This document shows positions 45,180 through 54,142 of a stretch of DNA of 64,000 nucleotides, piece by piece. Made by a program: the position numbers and the translations under genes. The stretch lies in assembly GCA_900315455.1 (NCBI GenBank), contig OMZE01000012.1, positions 1 to 64,000 of the forward strand, given 5' to 3'. Position 1 is the stretch's first letter; the number at the start of each line of letters is the position of its first letter. The stretch comes from an uncultured Prevotellaceae bacterium (GTDB lineage Bacteria > Bacteroidota > Bacteroidia > Bacteroidales > Bacteroidaceae). Below the pieces are notes generated by a model. The model saw only the letters and a list, made by a program, of their open reading frames with translations, ran no database searches and was not told the DNA's origin.

Positions 45180-46169
45180 ATGAAGACAAAGGTATTTCTC
45201 ACCATCATCGCCCTGTTCTGCCTCTCTGCCACCTGCGTGGCAAAAGACGGGCACCGCCTCCGTGTGGGCATAGCCCTGGGAGGAGGGGGCGCACGAGGAG
45301 CCGCCGAAGTAGGCGTGCTGAAAGTGATAGAGGAGATGGGCATACCCATCGACTACATCGCCGGCTCGAGCATCGGTTCCATTGTGGGAGGACTCTATGC
45401 CATCGGCTACGACGCGCAACAACTCGACACCATTTTCCGCCAACAGAAATGGCTGTCGCTGATTGGGGGACGCAACGACGAATACAGCGGCGACCCCATC
45501 AGGGAGGAAGGCGGCGTAACCTATGTTTTCGGATTCCCCGTACGAGGGAGAAAAGCCAGCAGCACCGAGGGTGCCTATGGCGTAGGACTGAGCGGCGACA
45601 GCATCACCACGATGCTCGACCATCTCACCAAGAAGTATGATGGGGTGAGGAGTTTCGACGACCTGCCCATCCCATTCCGCTGCGTGGCGGTGGATATCCA
45701 CACCCATGAGGAAGTGATAATGGACAGTTGCGAACTGGAACTGGCTATGCGTGCGAGCATGGCCATACCCGGAGCCTTCAAGCCCGTGAAATGGAAAGGC
45801 AGAACCCTGGTCGACGGTGGGATGCTCAACAACCTTCCTGTCGACGTGGTTCGCGTCATGGGGGCCGACGTGGTGATTGCCATCGACCTTGACCAAGTCG
45901 ACCATGCCGACCGCGACTTCTCCCTGAAGGAGGAGTTTGGCATCGGCGGTCTGCTCGACTGGCTGGTATCACGCCCTGACTGGAAGAAACTCAAGGCCAA
46001 CCGCGAGGATGCCGACGTGTATATCCGCCCCAACCTATGGGAGTTTGGGGTGTCGAGTTTCAGCGACAACAGCATTGATGTGATGATATTACGTGGCGAG
46101 GAAGCCGCCCGGAAAGCCAAGGACGAATTGCTCCGCCTGCGCGACAGCATCTACTCTGCAGACGATTAA
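45180..46169 (+). CDS. Patatin-like phospholipase
   Basis: 329 residues from the ATG at 45180 (signal peptide MKTKVFLTIIALFCLSATCVA). The oxyanion motif GGGGARG is at 34-40, the nucleophile Ser64 in GSSIG, and the catalytic Asp212 in VDGGML, so the Ser-Asp dyad is complete. It should hydrolyse acyl esters of phospholipids. The signal peptide puts it outside the cytoplasm. Many Bacteroidetes homologues are more than twice as long and end in a surface-antigen barrel; this one ends after the lipase domain. Confidence 0.9.
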   Translation: MKTKVFLTIIALFCLSATCVAKDGHRLRVGIALGGGGARGAAEVGVLKVIEEMGIPIDYIAGSSIGSIVGGLYAIGYDAQQLDTIFRQQKWLSLIGGRNDEYSGDPIREEGGVTYVFGFPVRGRKASSTEGAYGVGLSGDSITTMLDHLTKKYDGVRSFDDLPIPFRCVAVDIHTHEEVIMDSCELELAMRASMAIPGAFKPVKWKGRTLVDGGMLNNLPVDVVRVMGADVVIAIDLDQVDHADRDFSLKEEFGIGGLLDWLVSRPDWKKLKANREDADVYIRPNLWEFGVSSFSDNSIDVMILRGEEAARKAKDELLRLRDSIYSADD

Positions 46170-46226
46170 CGTTCCGCAGGTCGCTCAATTTTCTGGAGTA
46201 AGAAAGACCTCTCTGCTGCGCATCTG

Positions 46227-47255
46227 CTATCTTTGGCCATCATCTTCTTCATATTCTCTTATGGCGGCAACAAGCCAATCGTTCTCCTCTGATGATTGGG
46301 TGGAAACACGGAAATGACGGGGAGTAAGTCCTTGGAAATTTGAGGCGTCACGGATAAGGAGATGATGGTTCTTGGCCAAATAGTCTTTCAGAAGGGCTGC
46401 CGTTCCCTTTTCTGTCTCCGCCAAGAAAAAATGAGTATGGGTAGGATGGACAATGATACCTGGTATTTGGCTGAGCATACGGCCTAGCCGTTTGGTCTCA
46501 CCAAGGTAGGCTGAGAGCGAGGGGCAACCGCTGGCATCGTTTTCCATCAGCCATTTCCCCGCTTCTATCGCCAGCGTGTTGACCGACCATGGACGGATAT
46601 TTTCCCGGAGCAAATGGATGAGGTGACGGGGTGCCACAATATAGCCGACACGCAGTCCGGGGATAGCATATTTCTTGGTGAGCGAATGAATCTGAATGAT
46701 GTTGCTGGAATCTGCTGCCTCCTGATGCGTCATCATCGGTGCAAGGGTGAAGTCTTCATACGATTGGTCGATGACAATGATACCATATCTTTGTGCCAAC
46801 TTCTCCACCTCTTCCCGTGTATAGACATCACCAGTGGGGTTATTAGGGTTGCATACCCACCGCAGCACCGCTGAGGCCGGCACGCCGTCTTCTTCTCCCC
46901 CACTCCAACGAGTCAACCCTGCCATCCGGCAAGCATCTTCATATTCACAGAACGTGGGCCACTCGCCAATGCTGAAATGCGTGCTACCTTTGCGCGCAAA
47001 GGTCTGCGCGATGAGGTAAATGGCATCTGTAGCGCCATTGGTCACCAAGATGTTCTCTGCCGACACACCATATTTGTTAGCGATGGCCATTTCGAGTGAG
47101 CGGGGAGAAGGCTCGGGATAGTTGCCTATCAAATGAATGTGGCGGCACAAGTGCGTTTTCAGCGCTGTCATGTCGCTATGGGCGTAGATGTTGGAACTGA
47201 AATTGCACCGTATCTCGGGATAGTTGAAAAGGTCGTCTCCGTGGCCGTGTATCAT
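46227..47255 (-). CDS. cobD: Threonine-phosphate decarboxylase CobD (PLP-dependent)
   Basis: 342 residues, class I/II aminotransferase fold. The start 'MIHGHGDDLFNY' and 'NFSSNIYAHSD' are typical of CobD. 'VTNGATDAIYLIAQ' and 'CNPNNPTGDVYT' bind PLP and substrate, and Lys194 in 'HSLTKKYAIPGLRVG' should hold PLP. CobD makes (R)-1-amino-2-propanol phosphate from threonine phosphate for the nucleotide loop of B12. It is the last gene of the riboswitch-controlled minus-strand operon, 2 nt after the second receptor gene. A histidinol-phosphate-type aminotransferase is the alternative; context favours CobD. Confidence 0.85.
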   Translation of the reverse strand: MIHGHGDDLFNYPEIRCNFSSNIYAHSDMTALKTHLCRHIHLIGNYPEPSPRSLEMAIANKYGVSAENILVTNGATDAIYLIAQTFARKGSTHFSIGEWPTFCEYEDACRMAGLTRWSGGEEDGVPASAVLRWVCNPNNPTGDVYTREEVEKLAQRYGIIVIDQSYEDFTLAPMMTHQEAADSSNIIQIHSLTKKYAIPGLRVGYIVAPRHLIHLLRENIRPWSVNTLAIEAGKWLMENDASGCPSLSAYLGETKRLGRMLSQIPGIIVHPTHTHFFLAETEKGTAALLKDYLAKNHHLLIRDASNFQGLTPRHFRVSTQSSEENDWLVAAIREYEEDDGQR

Positions 47256-47257
47256 TG

Positions 47258-49339
47258 TTATTTCCTCAGTTTAAGTTTAAGTCCTACCACCACCATTCTC
47301 CCGGGGCTGTAGAGGGCATATTTCCGTTTCGAAGAGTCAACCCGCCGGTCCACCCGGTCGAAGATGTTCTCCACTCCCACACTGGGTTCCAGGGTGGCCC
47401 ATCCTAGACCGTCGAACGTATGCGTCGTGTGGATGTTCCACACCCCATATCCCGGAGCGTCTTCATCATCCGGATAATAAGTTTTCGACTGCAACCTTCC
47501 GTTCAGGTTCACATTCAGTCCGTATTTTCCCCACACATGGTGATAGTTGGCGGCAATGACTGCGGCATGCCGGATGCTGCGCTCGAGCACACGCCACTCT
47601 TCGCCACTCTTCGTTCGGGCATGGGTATATGCATAATTCAGAGAGAGGTTGAACCCACGGAAGAGATTGGCCGATACATTCACCTGCATTCCTTTCACGT
47701 CGCCTTTGTCGCTGTTCTGATAGAGCGCGTAATGCTCAAGTTTGGCAGCCTGGTCGTCGGTCATTTCCGGGAACTCCGTCCTCAACTTCGCTAATCCCGC
47801 GTCATCCACCGCCACATTGTTCTTCACCACCATGTCATTGATACGGTTCACGTATCCAGTGAGACTGACGGCAAGAAACTGTGTGCGGTATTCCGCGTTT
47901 AGGGAGAAGTAGTTGCTCTTCTCGGGAGAGAGCGTCTGGTTTCCGAAACTTATCTGTGCCTTTCCCCTGTTCACGGAGAAATAATGATAATAGAGTTCAT
48001 CGAGTCCAGGGGCCCGGAAGCCAGCCGAATAGGTGGCCCGCAGGCGGATATTCCCCGGTGCATACATCAGCGTGGCCTTAGGGGTGAGATGTTGTCCGAA
48101 AGTCTCGTGATGAGTGAGGCGTAGTCCGACGGTAGCCGTGAAGCGGTCGAGAAACTTCGCCTCGTGCTGCGCATAGGCAGCAATGGTATACACGTCTTTA
48201 TCGATATTCCCTGACGAGGCATTGAGTTTGTCATTGCGCCAGTCGGCACCGACGATGGTAGTGGAATTGGTGGTGAGCCCGAGGATGGCTTTCACCTCGC
48301 CTTCCATCGACCGCTGTTTCTTCGACTGCACATAGTCGCCCACCTCATAGTCTTTCGTTGCCACATCATATTCCTTGCCGTAGCGGAAGCGGTCGATGGT
48401 GAAATCGGCCTGCAGGGAATTTCTGGAGGAAAACTTGAGAATTCCTCCCACATTCCAACGCAGGCCTCTATAGTGCATCTCATAATCGAGTCCTCCTGCA
48501 ACGTCGGGGCGGGTGTCGGGACGGTCGGTCATCTTGTCGGAGTAGTTCACCCCTGCATTCAGTGCCACGCGCCCATTGGGCGAGAAGGTGAATGTTTGTC
48601 CTACGACATTGGAGTGATAACCAGTGAAGAAAGGCGAGACAGTCTGCTGAGTCTCCGTTTCCGACCCCTTCACCAATTCTAAGTCGTTGTTGCGGTAACT
48701 ATCGGCCCTGTCGTGAGCGAACGAGGTGTATGAACCGAAGCCGTGGCTGAAGATATCGAGCGTCACGTTCTCGGTGAACTGTCCTTTTCCCGACACCTTT
48801 GTATCGGAGGTTATATTGAAAAGATTTTGTGTTGGTTGGTCGGTAATGATGTTGATGACACCTGCGATGGCATCGCTGCCGTAGAGCGATGAAGCCGCCC
48901 CGTCGAGCACCTCGATGCGTTTCACCCTTGCCATGTTGATGCGGTTGAGGTCGACATTATTGGAGATGTCACCAGAGAGTTTCTGTCCGTTTACCAAGAT
49001 GAGGACATACTTGTTGCCCAAGCCGTTCATGCGCAGGAATGTCCCCATCGAGTTGGGTGCCATCGACACCTGCGGCATCATCCGCTGTATGGCGGCATCA
49101 AAGGTGGTAATGCCCTGTTCGGCAATCTCTCTGCTGGAGAGCACGTGCACGGGAGTAGCCGTCGACTTCAGCCGTTGATGGTGCCCCGACCCCGTCACCA
49201 CCACAGGATTGAGGTTATGGGTTTGGCCAGCCATCGACGAGTCGCGCCGTTCCGTCTGGTGTATCTGCGCGAAAGTGGCACTCCCCGAAAGGAGTGCCAC
49301 TATGAGGATAAGTGTTTTCTTGTTCTGCAACGATGCCAT
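47258..49339 (-). CDS. TonB-dependent receptor (B12 locus, second receptor)
   Basis: 693 residues. Signal peptide (MASLQNKKTLILIVALLSGSATFAQ), TonB-box-like 'LNPVVVTGSG', plug ('MPQVSMAPNSMGTFLRMNGLGNKYV' type, 'KRIEVLDGAASSLYGSDAIAGVINII') and barrel. It contains 'GFRAPGLDELYY' and 'NQTLSPEKS', the FRAP/NPxL-like pair seen in haem and cobalamin receptors. Its ATG overlaps the chelatase stop (TAATG at 49341-49337), so the two are translationally coupled. Under the cobalamin riboswitch, a corrinoid or related tetrapyrrole is the likely cargo. Confidence 0.88.
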   Translation of the reverse strand: MASLQNKKTLILIVALLSGSATFAQIHQTERRDSSMAGQTHNLNPVVVTGSGHHQRLKSTATPVHVLSSREIAEQGITTFDAAIQRMMPQVSMAPNSMGTFLRMNGLGNKYVLILVNGQKLSGDISNNVDLNRINMARVKRIEVLDGAASSLYGSDAIAGVINIITDQPTQNLFNITSDTKVSGKGQFTENVTLDIFSHGFGSYTSFAHDRADSYRNNDLELVKGSETETQQTVSPFFTGYHSNVVGQTFTFSPNGRVALNAGVNYSDKMTDRPDTRPDVAGGLDYEMHYRGLRWNVGGILKFSSRNSLQADFTIDRFRYGKEYDVATKDYEVGDYVQSKKQRSMEGEVKAILGLTTNSTTIVGADWRNDKLNASSGNIDKDVYTIAAYAQHEAKFLDRFTATVGLRLTHHETFGQHLTPKATLMYAPGNIRLRATYSAGFRAPGLDELYYHYFSVNRGKAQISFGNQTLSPEKSNYFSLNAEYRTQFLAVSLTGYVNRINDMVVKNNVAVDDAGLAKLRTEFPEMTDDQAAKLEHYALYQNSDKGDVKGMQVNVSANLFRGFNLSLNYAYTHARTKSGEEWRVLERSIRHAAVIAANYHHVWGKYGLNVNLNGRLQSKTYYPDDEDAPGYGVWNIHTTHTFDGLGWATLEPSVGVENIFDRVDRRVDSSKRKYALYSPGRMVVVGLKLKLRK

Positions 49340-50436
49340 TACTCTTCAGGATTCTTGGAGTGATAGTAGTCGAGAGGCTCGCCGTTGATAGCATCCTTGG
49401 TATGGTTCATCCAAACCTGACGGATGGAAGGCCATTCGAGCAGACCTTTCTCTACCATCGTGGAGTTGTCGCAACTGTATCCCATATGGCTGAAGAACAT
49501 CTTCCAACTGGTGTCTTCCACTTCGCCTTCTTTGTTGAGTTTGAATCCATTGTCCCATGCATCATCGTCACCAGCCATGTCATTGTGCCCATGGTCGCCG
49601 TCGATAGACATCAGTGGAACACAATACACCGTGCCGCTCATGATGCCGTTGGCCTGCATGCGCTGCAGCACATGGGTCTTGAAATTATGCATCATGTCCA
49701 CGGTGCCCACATAGTAGTTCTTGCTATACTGCTGAAGGGCCTTCTCAAGTTGGGTATAGCGAACGTTGGCCTTGTAGGTGTCGTAGGAGTCGGGGTTGCC
49801 ATGTCCCATGAAAGTCACGATGCCGTCTTTTGCGATGGAGGCGAAGAGCGTGTGGAGTTGCGAGGCCACCTCGTTCACATCGCTTTCAGCATCTTGCAAC
49901 AGGGGCACACCGAGTTTCAGTGTTACATTTGCCAGGTACTTGTCATCAATATCGCCATTGGCGTTGTTGGCGAAGTCCTTGATGTAGTTGATGACGCGGG
50001 TGTATTCCTCACCGGGGATGACCTGCAGCGACTGCACCACAATCTCACTGTATTTCACTCCGTCCTGGGCAAAAGCATTGAGCCAGAATGGAGGAGCGTA
50101 GAAGTTGCGTGACTTCACGTTCTCACCGGCAGCAGCACGGTTGATGCAAATGGCGGATGAGAAAGAGAGGAACACGTCGTAGCCGGGGAATGCTGCCTTG
50201 TAGGCATCCACGGTAGCATCGAAGGCATCGTATGCCTGCTGCCATGTAGAACCGAAGGCAACGAGGAGGATGACCTTTGAGTTCTTCTTCTGCGACTTCA
50301 CCGTCTTGTTGACGGCATTTTGGTAAATGATGTAGTTGTTTTCTTTGGCATCATCATCATCATCACTACATGCTGTGAAGTTCATTGCTCCACAAATTGC
50401 CATGATGGCAATCATCAAATACTTAATTTTCTTCAT
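49339..50436 (-). CDS. CbiK-like cobaltochelatase, lipoprotein with surface-export signal
   Basis: 365 residues. A lipoprotein signal ends at Cys23 (AICGAMNFTAC) and is followed at once by S-D-D-D-D-D, the surface-export signal described for Bacteroides lipoproteins. The mature part is a class II chelatase: 'KVILLVAFGSTW', the catalytic-type His212 in 'TFMGHGNPDSY' and His282 in 'DGDHGHNDMAGDDD', matching the two His of CbiK. CbiK inserts cobalt into sirohydrochlorin. An export form exists in Desulfovibrio, and P. gingivalis has the CbiK-like haem lipoprotein IhtB. Here it overlaps both flanking receptor genes by 14 and 1 nt. Confidence 0.88.
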   Translation of the reverse strand: MKKIKYLMIAIMAICGAMNFTACSDDDDDAKENNYIIYQNAVNKTVKSQKKNSKVILLVAFGSTWQQAYDAFDATVDAYKAAFPGYDVFLSFSSAICINRAAAGENVKSRNFYAPPFWLNAFAQDGVKYSEIVVQSLQVIPGEEYTRVINYIKDFANNANGDIDDKYLANVTLKLGVPLLQDAESDVNEVASQLHTLFASIAKDGIVTFMGHGNPDSYDTYKANVRYTQLEKALQQYSKNYYVGTVDMMHNFKTHVLQRMQANGIMSGTVYCVPLMSIDGDHGHNDMAGDDDAWDNGFKLNKEGEVEDTSWKMFFSHMGYSCDNSTMVEKGLLEWPSIRQVWMNHTKDAINGEPLDYYHSKNPEE

Positions 50437-52561
50437 TGTCTCTTGTGTTTAAGTTGGACTTGTAGTTATTCTTGAGTTTCTTTCCTTTGTTGAAGCGGAT
50501 GCCGAACGACACGTAGAAAGTGCGTCCGGGCGTAGTGGTACCGAGATGCAGTCCATGAGGGGTGCGGTCGGCATAGTCGAAGATATTGTCGACACCCGCC
50601 TCCACGTGGTAGGCCATGGTCTTTGAGTGGCCAAGGTCGTGTGTGGTAGACAAACGCCATATCTGGTAGCCTTTGCCGTCACCGTCGATCTGGTAGTAGC
50701 GTTTGGTGGAGAAACGGCAGTACACACCTACGCCAAGGCGGTAGTCGGACGAGAAAGCGTGGTTCCATGTGGCGAATGCATTGCCTTTGTGGTGTGCCAT
50801 GCCGTCGATGGTCACCTCGTTCATCCTGTCGTGCGTCGTGTCATACTGGTTGGCCTTGGTGTCCAAGTAACTGTAGCCGCCTCCGACGGCTATTTCCTTC
50901 CATGTGTATCGCACATTCACATCCACGCCATAGGTCTTGGCATCCTCGATGTTCTGATACTGCCGTGTCTTCACTGGGTCGTACAATACGATATACTCGT
51001 CGGGAGCCTGATAATTGGGGATGGTGACAAGGGCTATCATATTATCCACCTTGTTATAGTAAGCAGATACCGTCACGCTGAGTCCTTGCCAGGTGTATTC
51101 ACCACTTACGCTATAATAGTTGCTGGTCTGGGGATTGAGTTGGGTATTGCCCAAATAGAGATAGGTGCCGCTCATCTGCCGCACATAGCGGTAGTAGAGT
51201 TCTTTGGTGGTAGGTGTCTTGAACCCCTGGCTCCATGTGGCGCGCAGCCGCCATGGATGCCCGATTTTCCACATGGCAGACACCTTCGGCGTGAGCCGTG
51301 TACCGAACTGCTCGTTCTGGTTGAGGCGCAGGCCGGCAGTGATATTGATGTTACGGATAAGGTTGAACTCATCCTGTACGTACAACGCTCCCGTCCAGTC
51401 GCTCACCCTTCCCCCTTCCACGCGGTTGGGTGCATCGAGCCAGTCGTAGCGGTATTCCATACCTGCGCTCAGTCTGTTTTCGTAGGGCAGTTCAAACACC
51501 CCTTTCAGATGAGCCATTGTGCGTTGCTGGTCGCTCTGCAACTCTTCCTGACCGGGGAGATAAGGGAAATAAGGGTAATACATCGTCCCTTTGCTCTTTT
51601 CGTAATCCTCCACCAGGGTGTTAGCCGTGAAGTAATAATAGTAAGCATGGCGGTTCCAGTCGATGTCGAGCGTGATGTGGTCGGTTTTGTTCAGTTTCCA
51701 TTTGCCGCCCACCGAGGCCGACGCATTGCGGTATTTCATGTCGTAGGTCTTCACGTCATAATGGGCGTACTTGCCGCTCGTCCGGTAGATACGTTTCCAG
51801 TAGACGCTCCCCTCGGCATAAAGTTCAAGGTCTTTCGTCGGTGTGTAGGTCAGCCGTTCCGACACCTGCCAGTTGGTATGGCGGTTGACGGTCTTGTTGC
51901 GGGAGTCGGTAATGGGAGGTTCCGAACCTTCAGTATGTTCAACTGCCGTGTTCTGCCATCCGTCGGAATGCTGCAGTTGGAAATTCGTGTATGAACTGAG
52001 TTTGCCAAAGTTCAGGGCGATACCATTGTGCTGGCGGATGTCGCCGTAACTGCCCACCCGGCTGGTGTTCTCCAGCAGGATGCCGTCCTTGTCGTGCCGT
52101 TTCGTGATGATGTTCACCACCCCTGCGATGGCATCCGAGCCATAAAGGGCGCTCGACGCACCTTTCACCACCTCTATCTTCTCTATGTTCAGCGGGTCGA
52201 TGAGCGAGAGGTCGTTCTGTCCCCCCACGTCACCATGGATGCGCTTTCCGTCGATGAGTATGAGGATATAACTGTTGCCGAGACCATTCATCTGCATCTG
52301 CGACCCCATGTCGTCTTCGTTGAAGGCGAAGGAAGGCAACAGGCCCGACAAGATGTCCTCGATGCTCTTTCCGGCGTATTGGCGCAGCATCTTTCCGGTG
52401 ATGACCTCGGTCTGCACAGGAGCATCCTTCAGGAAGTGCTGTGTTCCTGTGCCGGTGACCACAATCTCCTGCAGGCTGTCTGTGCGCCAGATATCACTCT
52501 GCGCCCAAGCAGCCACGAAAGAACATAATGCCAGCAAGGTTGCTGTCAGTTTTCGTGTCAT
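50423..52561 (-). CDS. TonB-dependent receptor (B12 locus, first receptor)
   Basis: 712 residues from the ATG at 52561 (MTRKLTATLLALCSFVAAWAQ); the frame extends to 52588. TonB-box-like 'LQEIVVTGTG', plug with 'MQMNGLGNSYILILIDGKRIHG' type sequence and 'EKIEVVKGASSALYGSDAIAGVVNIIT', then a full barrel ending in 'TFYVSFGIRFN'. It is the first gene after the cobalamin riboswitch, so corrinoid uptake (BtuB role) is the best guess. Its end overlaps the chelatase gene by 14 nt. Both receptors belong to the short BtuB/HmuR-like class rather than SusC. Confidence 0.9.
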   Translation of the reverse strand: MTRKLTATLLALCSFVAAWAQSDIWRTDSLQEIVVTGTGTQHFLKDAPVQTEVITGKMLRQYAGKSIEDILSGLLPSFAFNEDDMGSQMQMNGLGNSYILILIDGKRIHGDVGGQNDLSLIDPLNIEKIEVVKGASSALYGSDAIAGVVNIITKRHDKDGILLENTSRVGSYGDIRQHNGIALNFGKLSSYTNFQLQHSDGWQNTAVEHTEGSEPPITDSRNKTVNRHTNWQVSERLTYTPTKDLELYAEGSVYWKRIYRTSGKYAHYDVKTYDMKYRNASASVGGKWKLNKTDHITLDIDWNRHAYYYYFTANTLVEDYEKSKGTMYYPYFPYLPGQEELQSDQQRTMAHLKGVFELPYENRLSAGMEYRYDWLDAPNRVEGGRVSDWTGALYVQDEFNLIRNINITAGLRLNQNEQFGTRLTPKVSAMWKIGHPWRLRATWSQGFKTPTTKELYYRYVRQMSGTYLYLGNTQLNPQTSNYYSVSGEYTWQGLSVTVSAYYNKVDNMIALVTIPNYQAPDEYIVLYDPVKTRQYQNIEDAKTYGVDVNVRYTWKEIAVGGGYSYLDTKANQYDTTHDRMNEVTIDGMAHHKGNAFATWNHAFSSDYRLGVGVYCRFSTKRYYQIDGDGKGYQIWRLSTTHDLGHSKTMAYHVEAGVDNIFDYADRTPHGLHLGTTTPGRTFYVSFGIRFNKGKKLKNNYKSNLNTRDNEEN

Positions 52562-52615
52562 TACAAATTTGATTTTACGCCTACGCATCTTCCTGTACGG
52601 GCGTCGTTATCTTTG

Positions 52616-52777
52616 AGGCAGGTCTTCTGACTTTCCCCAGTCTGCCTTACCTTCCCGGCTCCTTGCCAGTGGCGTTATACAAACAAACCTCCTTAATGGG
52701 GATTACAGCAGCAGGAACTGTCCTGGACTCTCACCAGGTTCCCTTACATCGCGGTGGCATCAGCCACCCGATTGCCT
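52616..52777 (-). promoter_or_regulatory. Cobalamin riboswitch (B12 element)
   Basis: Read on the minus strand: closing stem AGGCA (52777-52773) with TGCCT (52620-52616); GGTGGC..GCCACC; GGGAACCTGGTGAGAGTCC; the B12-box GCTGCTGTAATCC-like stretch near 52700; GCCACTGG; and AAAGTCAGAAGACCTGCC at the 3' end. All conserved blocks are present. It controls the receptor-chelatase-receptor-cobD operon that starts 55 nt downstream. A minus-strand TATTTTTG (52795-52788) may be its promoter -7 box. Confidence 0.95.
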
Positions 52778-52836
52778 AATTCGTGTGCAAAAATACAACA
52801 TTTTTGCGAAACCGCTCTAAATAGGATATTTTTTTT

Positions 52837-52844
52837 TATTTTTG
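52837..52844 (+). promoter_or_regulatory. -7 element of the corrin biosynthesis operon
   Basis: TATTTTTG on the plus strand, the only consensus-like -7 box before cbiA. No TTTG at the right distance. The transcript would start near 52851, downstream of the divergent riboswitch. Confidence 0.5.
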
Positions 52845-52891
52845 CACCAACTAAACCGACTTTTGAGCCAATGCAACCGACAAATGAGCCA

Positions 52892-54142
52892 ATGAAGCCA
52901 TGTTTTATGATAGCGGCACCCATGAGCGGCTCGGGCAAGACAACCATTGCCCGGGGACTGATGGCTTTGTATGCCTCGAGAGGGATGGCCGTGCAGCCAT
53001 TCAAGTGCGGTCCCGACTATATCGACACGAAATTCCATGCGTCGGTTTGCGGCAGACCCAGCATCAACCTCGACACGTTCATGGCCACCCCTGAGCACGT
53101 GTGCCAACTCTTCGTGCGCTATGGAGCCAATGCCGACATCAGCATCGTGGAAGGTATGATGGGACTGTTCGATGGTTACGACCGCGACCGTGGGTCTTCG
53201 TCGGAGATAGCACGCCTACTCGGTCTGCCCGTGGTGCTCGTTGTCGACGCCCGTTCGGCAGCCTACTCCATGGCGGCATTGTTGTCGGGCTTCATCCATT
53301 TCAGGGAAGATGTCCATATCGCGGGCGTAATATTCAATAAGGTGAGTTCAGCGCGTCATTACAAGATGCTCACCCAGGTGTGCGACGATCTCGGCATCAC
53401 GAGTTTCGGCTACCTGCCCAAATCCGATGCCCTGGAGCAACAGTCGCGGTATTTGGGTTTGGACTTCTCAGATACAGCCATGCCCCATCAGTTGGTGAGT
53501 CTGCTTGAGAGCCATGTCGACTGGGAGGGCTTACGCTCCCTTTGCCCTACCGCCCCCATCAGCCACGGTGCTGCCTATGCCCGGCGCGACACTCCCCGCT
53601 TGGTCGTGGCCCGCAACGAAGAGTCGTTTTCCTTCATTTACCAAGAGGCGCTCGATGCCTTTCAACATGTGGTGTCTTTCGACCCCGAGACAGAAGCGCC
53701 CTCCCTTGCCGAAGGAGACCTACTATACCTGCCGGGAGGATATCCGGAGAAGCATCTTGAGGCACTGACCAAAAATGAGGCGGCAATGACCGCCATCCGC
53801 CTTTTTGCGGAGCACGGAGGGAGGGTTGTTGCCGAATGCGGCGGCATGATGTATCTCTGCAAGAGCATCGTAGACGACACGGGTGAATATCCCATGTGTG
53901 GCGTGCTTCCCTACAGCATTACGGCAAGGAAGCAAGACCGCAAACTCTCATTGGGCTACCGGCGTTTCATGCTCGACGGCAAGGAATATCGCGGACATGA
54001 GTTCCACTACACGCAATTCCTCGGGATGCCTCCCGAAAGCATCACACAGGTTTACAATGCCAAAGGCGAGCCCGTCGACACCCCCCTATTCAGATACAAG
54101 AACGTACTGGCCAGTTACACCCATTTGTACCATCTACTATGA
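52892..54142 (+). CDS. cbiA: Cobyrinate a,c-diamide synthase
   Basis: 416 residues from the ATG at 52892 (MKPCFMIAAPMSGSGKTT). Other ATGs in frame are at 52871 and 52907; the frame opens at 52754 inside the riboswitch and cannot start there. The N-terminal P-loop domain has GSGKTT, 'FKCGPDYIDTKFH' and 'EGMMGLFDG'. The C-terminal glutamine amidotransferase has the nucleophile Cys in 'VVAECGGMMYLC'. It amidates the a and c side chains of cobyrinic acid with ATP and glutamine. First gene of the plus-strand operon; overlaps cbiP by ATGA. Confidence 0.95.
   Translation: MKPCFMIAAPMSGSGKTTIARGLMALYASRGMAVQPFKCGPDYIDTKFHASVCGRPSINLDTFMATPEHVCQLFVRYGANADISIVEGMMGLFDGYDRDRGSSSEIARLLGLPVVLVVDARSAAYSMAALLSGFIHFREDVHIAGVIFNKVSSARHYKMLTQVCDDLGITSFGYLPKSDALEQQSRYLGLDFSDTAMPHQLVSLLESHVDWEGLRSLCPTAPISHGAAYARRDTPRLVVARNEESFSFIYQEALDAFQHVVSFDPETEAPSLAEGDLLYLPGGYPEKHLEALTKNEAAMTAIRLFAEHGGRVVAECGGMMYLCKSIVDDTGEYPMCGVLPYSITARKQDRKLSLGYRRFMLDGKEYRGHEFHYTQFLGMPPESITQVYNAKGEPVDTPLFRYKNVLASYTHLYHLL

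Noticed and set aside
50627-51994. 455-codon plus-strand frame inside the first B12-locus receptor
   Set aside because: Antisense to a TonB receptor with complete plug and barrel; the translated sequence is low in structure and has no family match that I recognise.
47258-52561. SusC/SusD-type glycan utilisation locus
   Set aside because: The receptors are short BtuB/HmuR-like proteins without the N-terminal carboxypeptidase-like extension, no SusD is present, and the leader is a cobalamin riboswitch.
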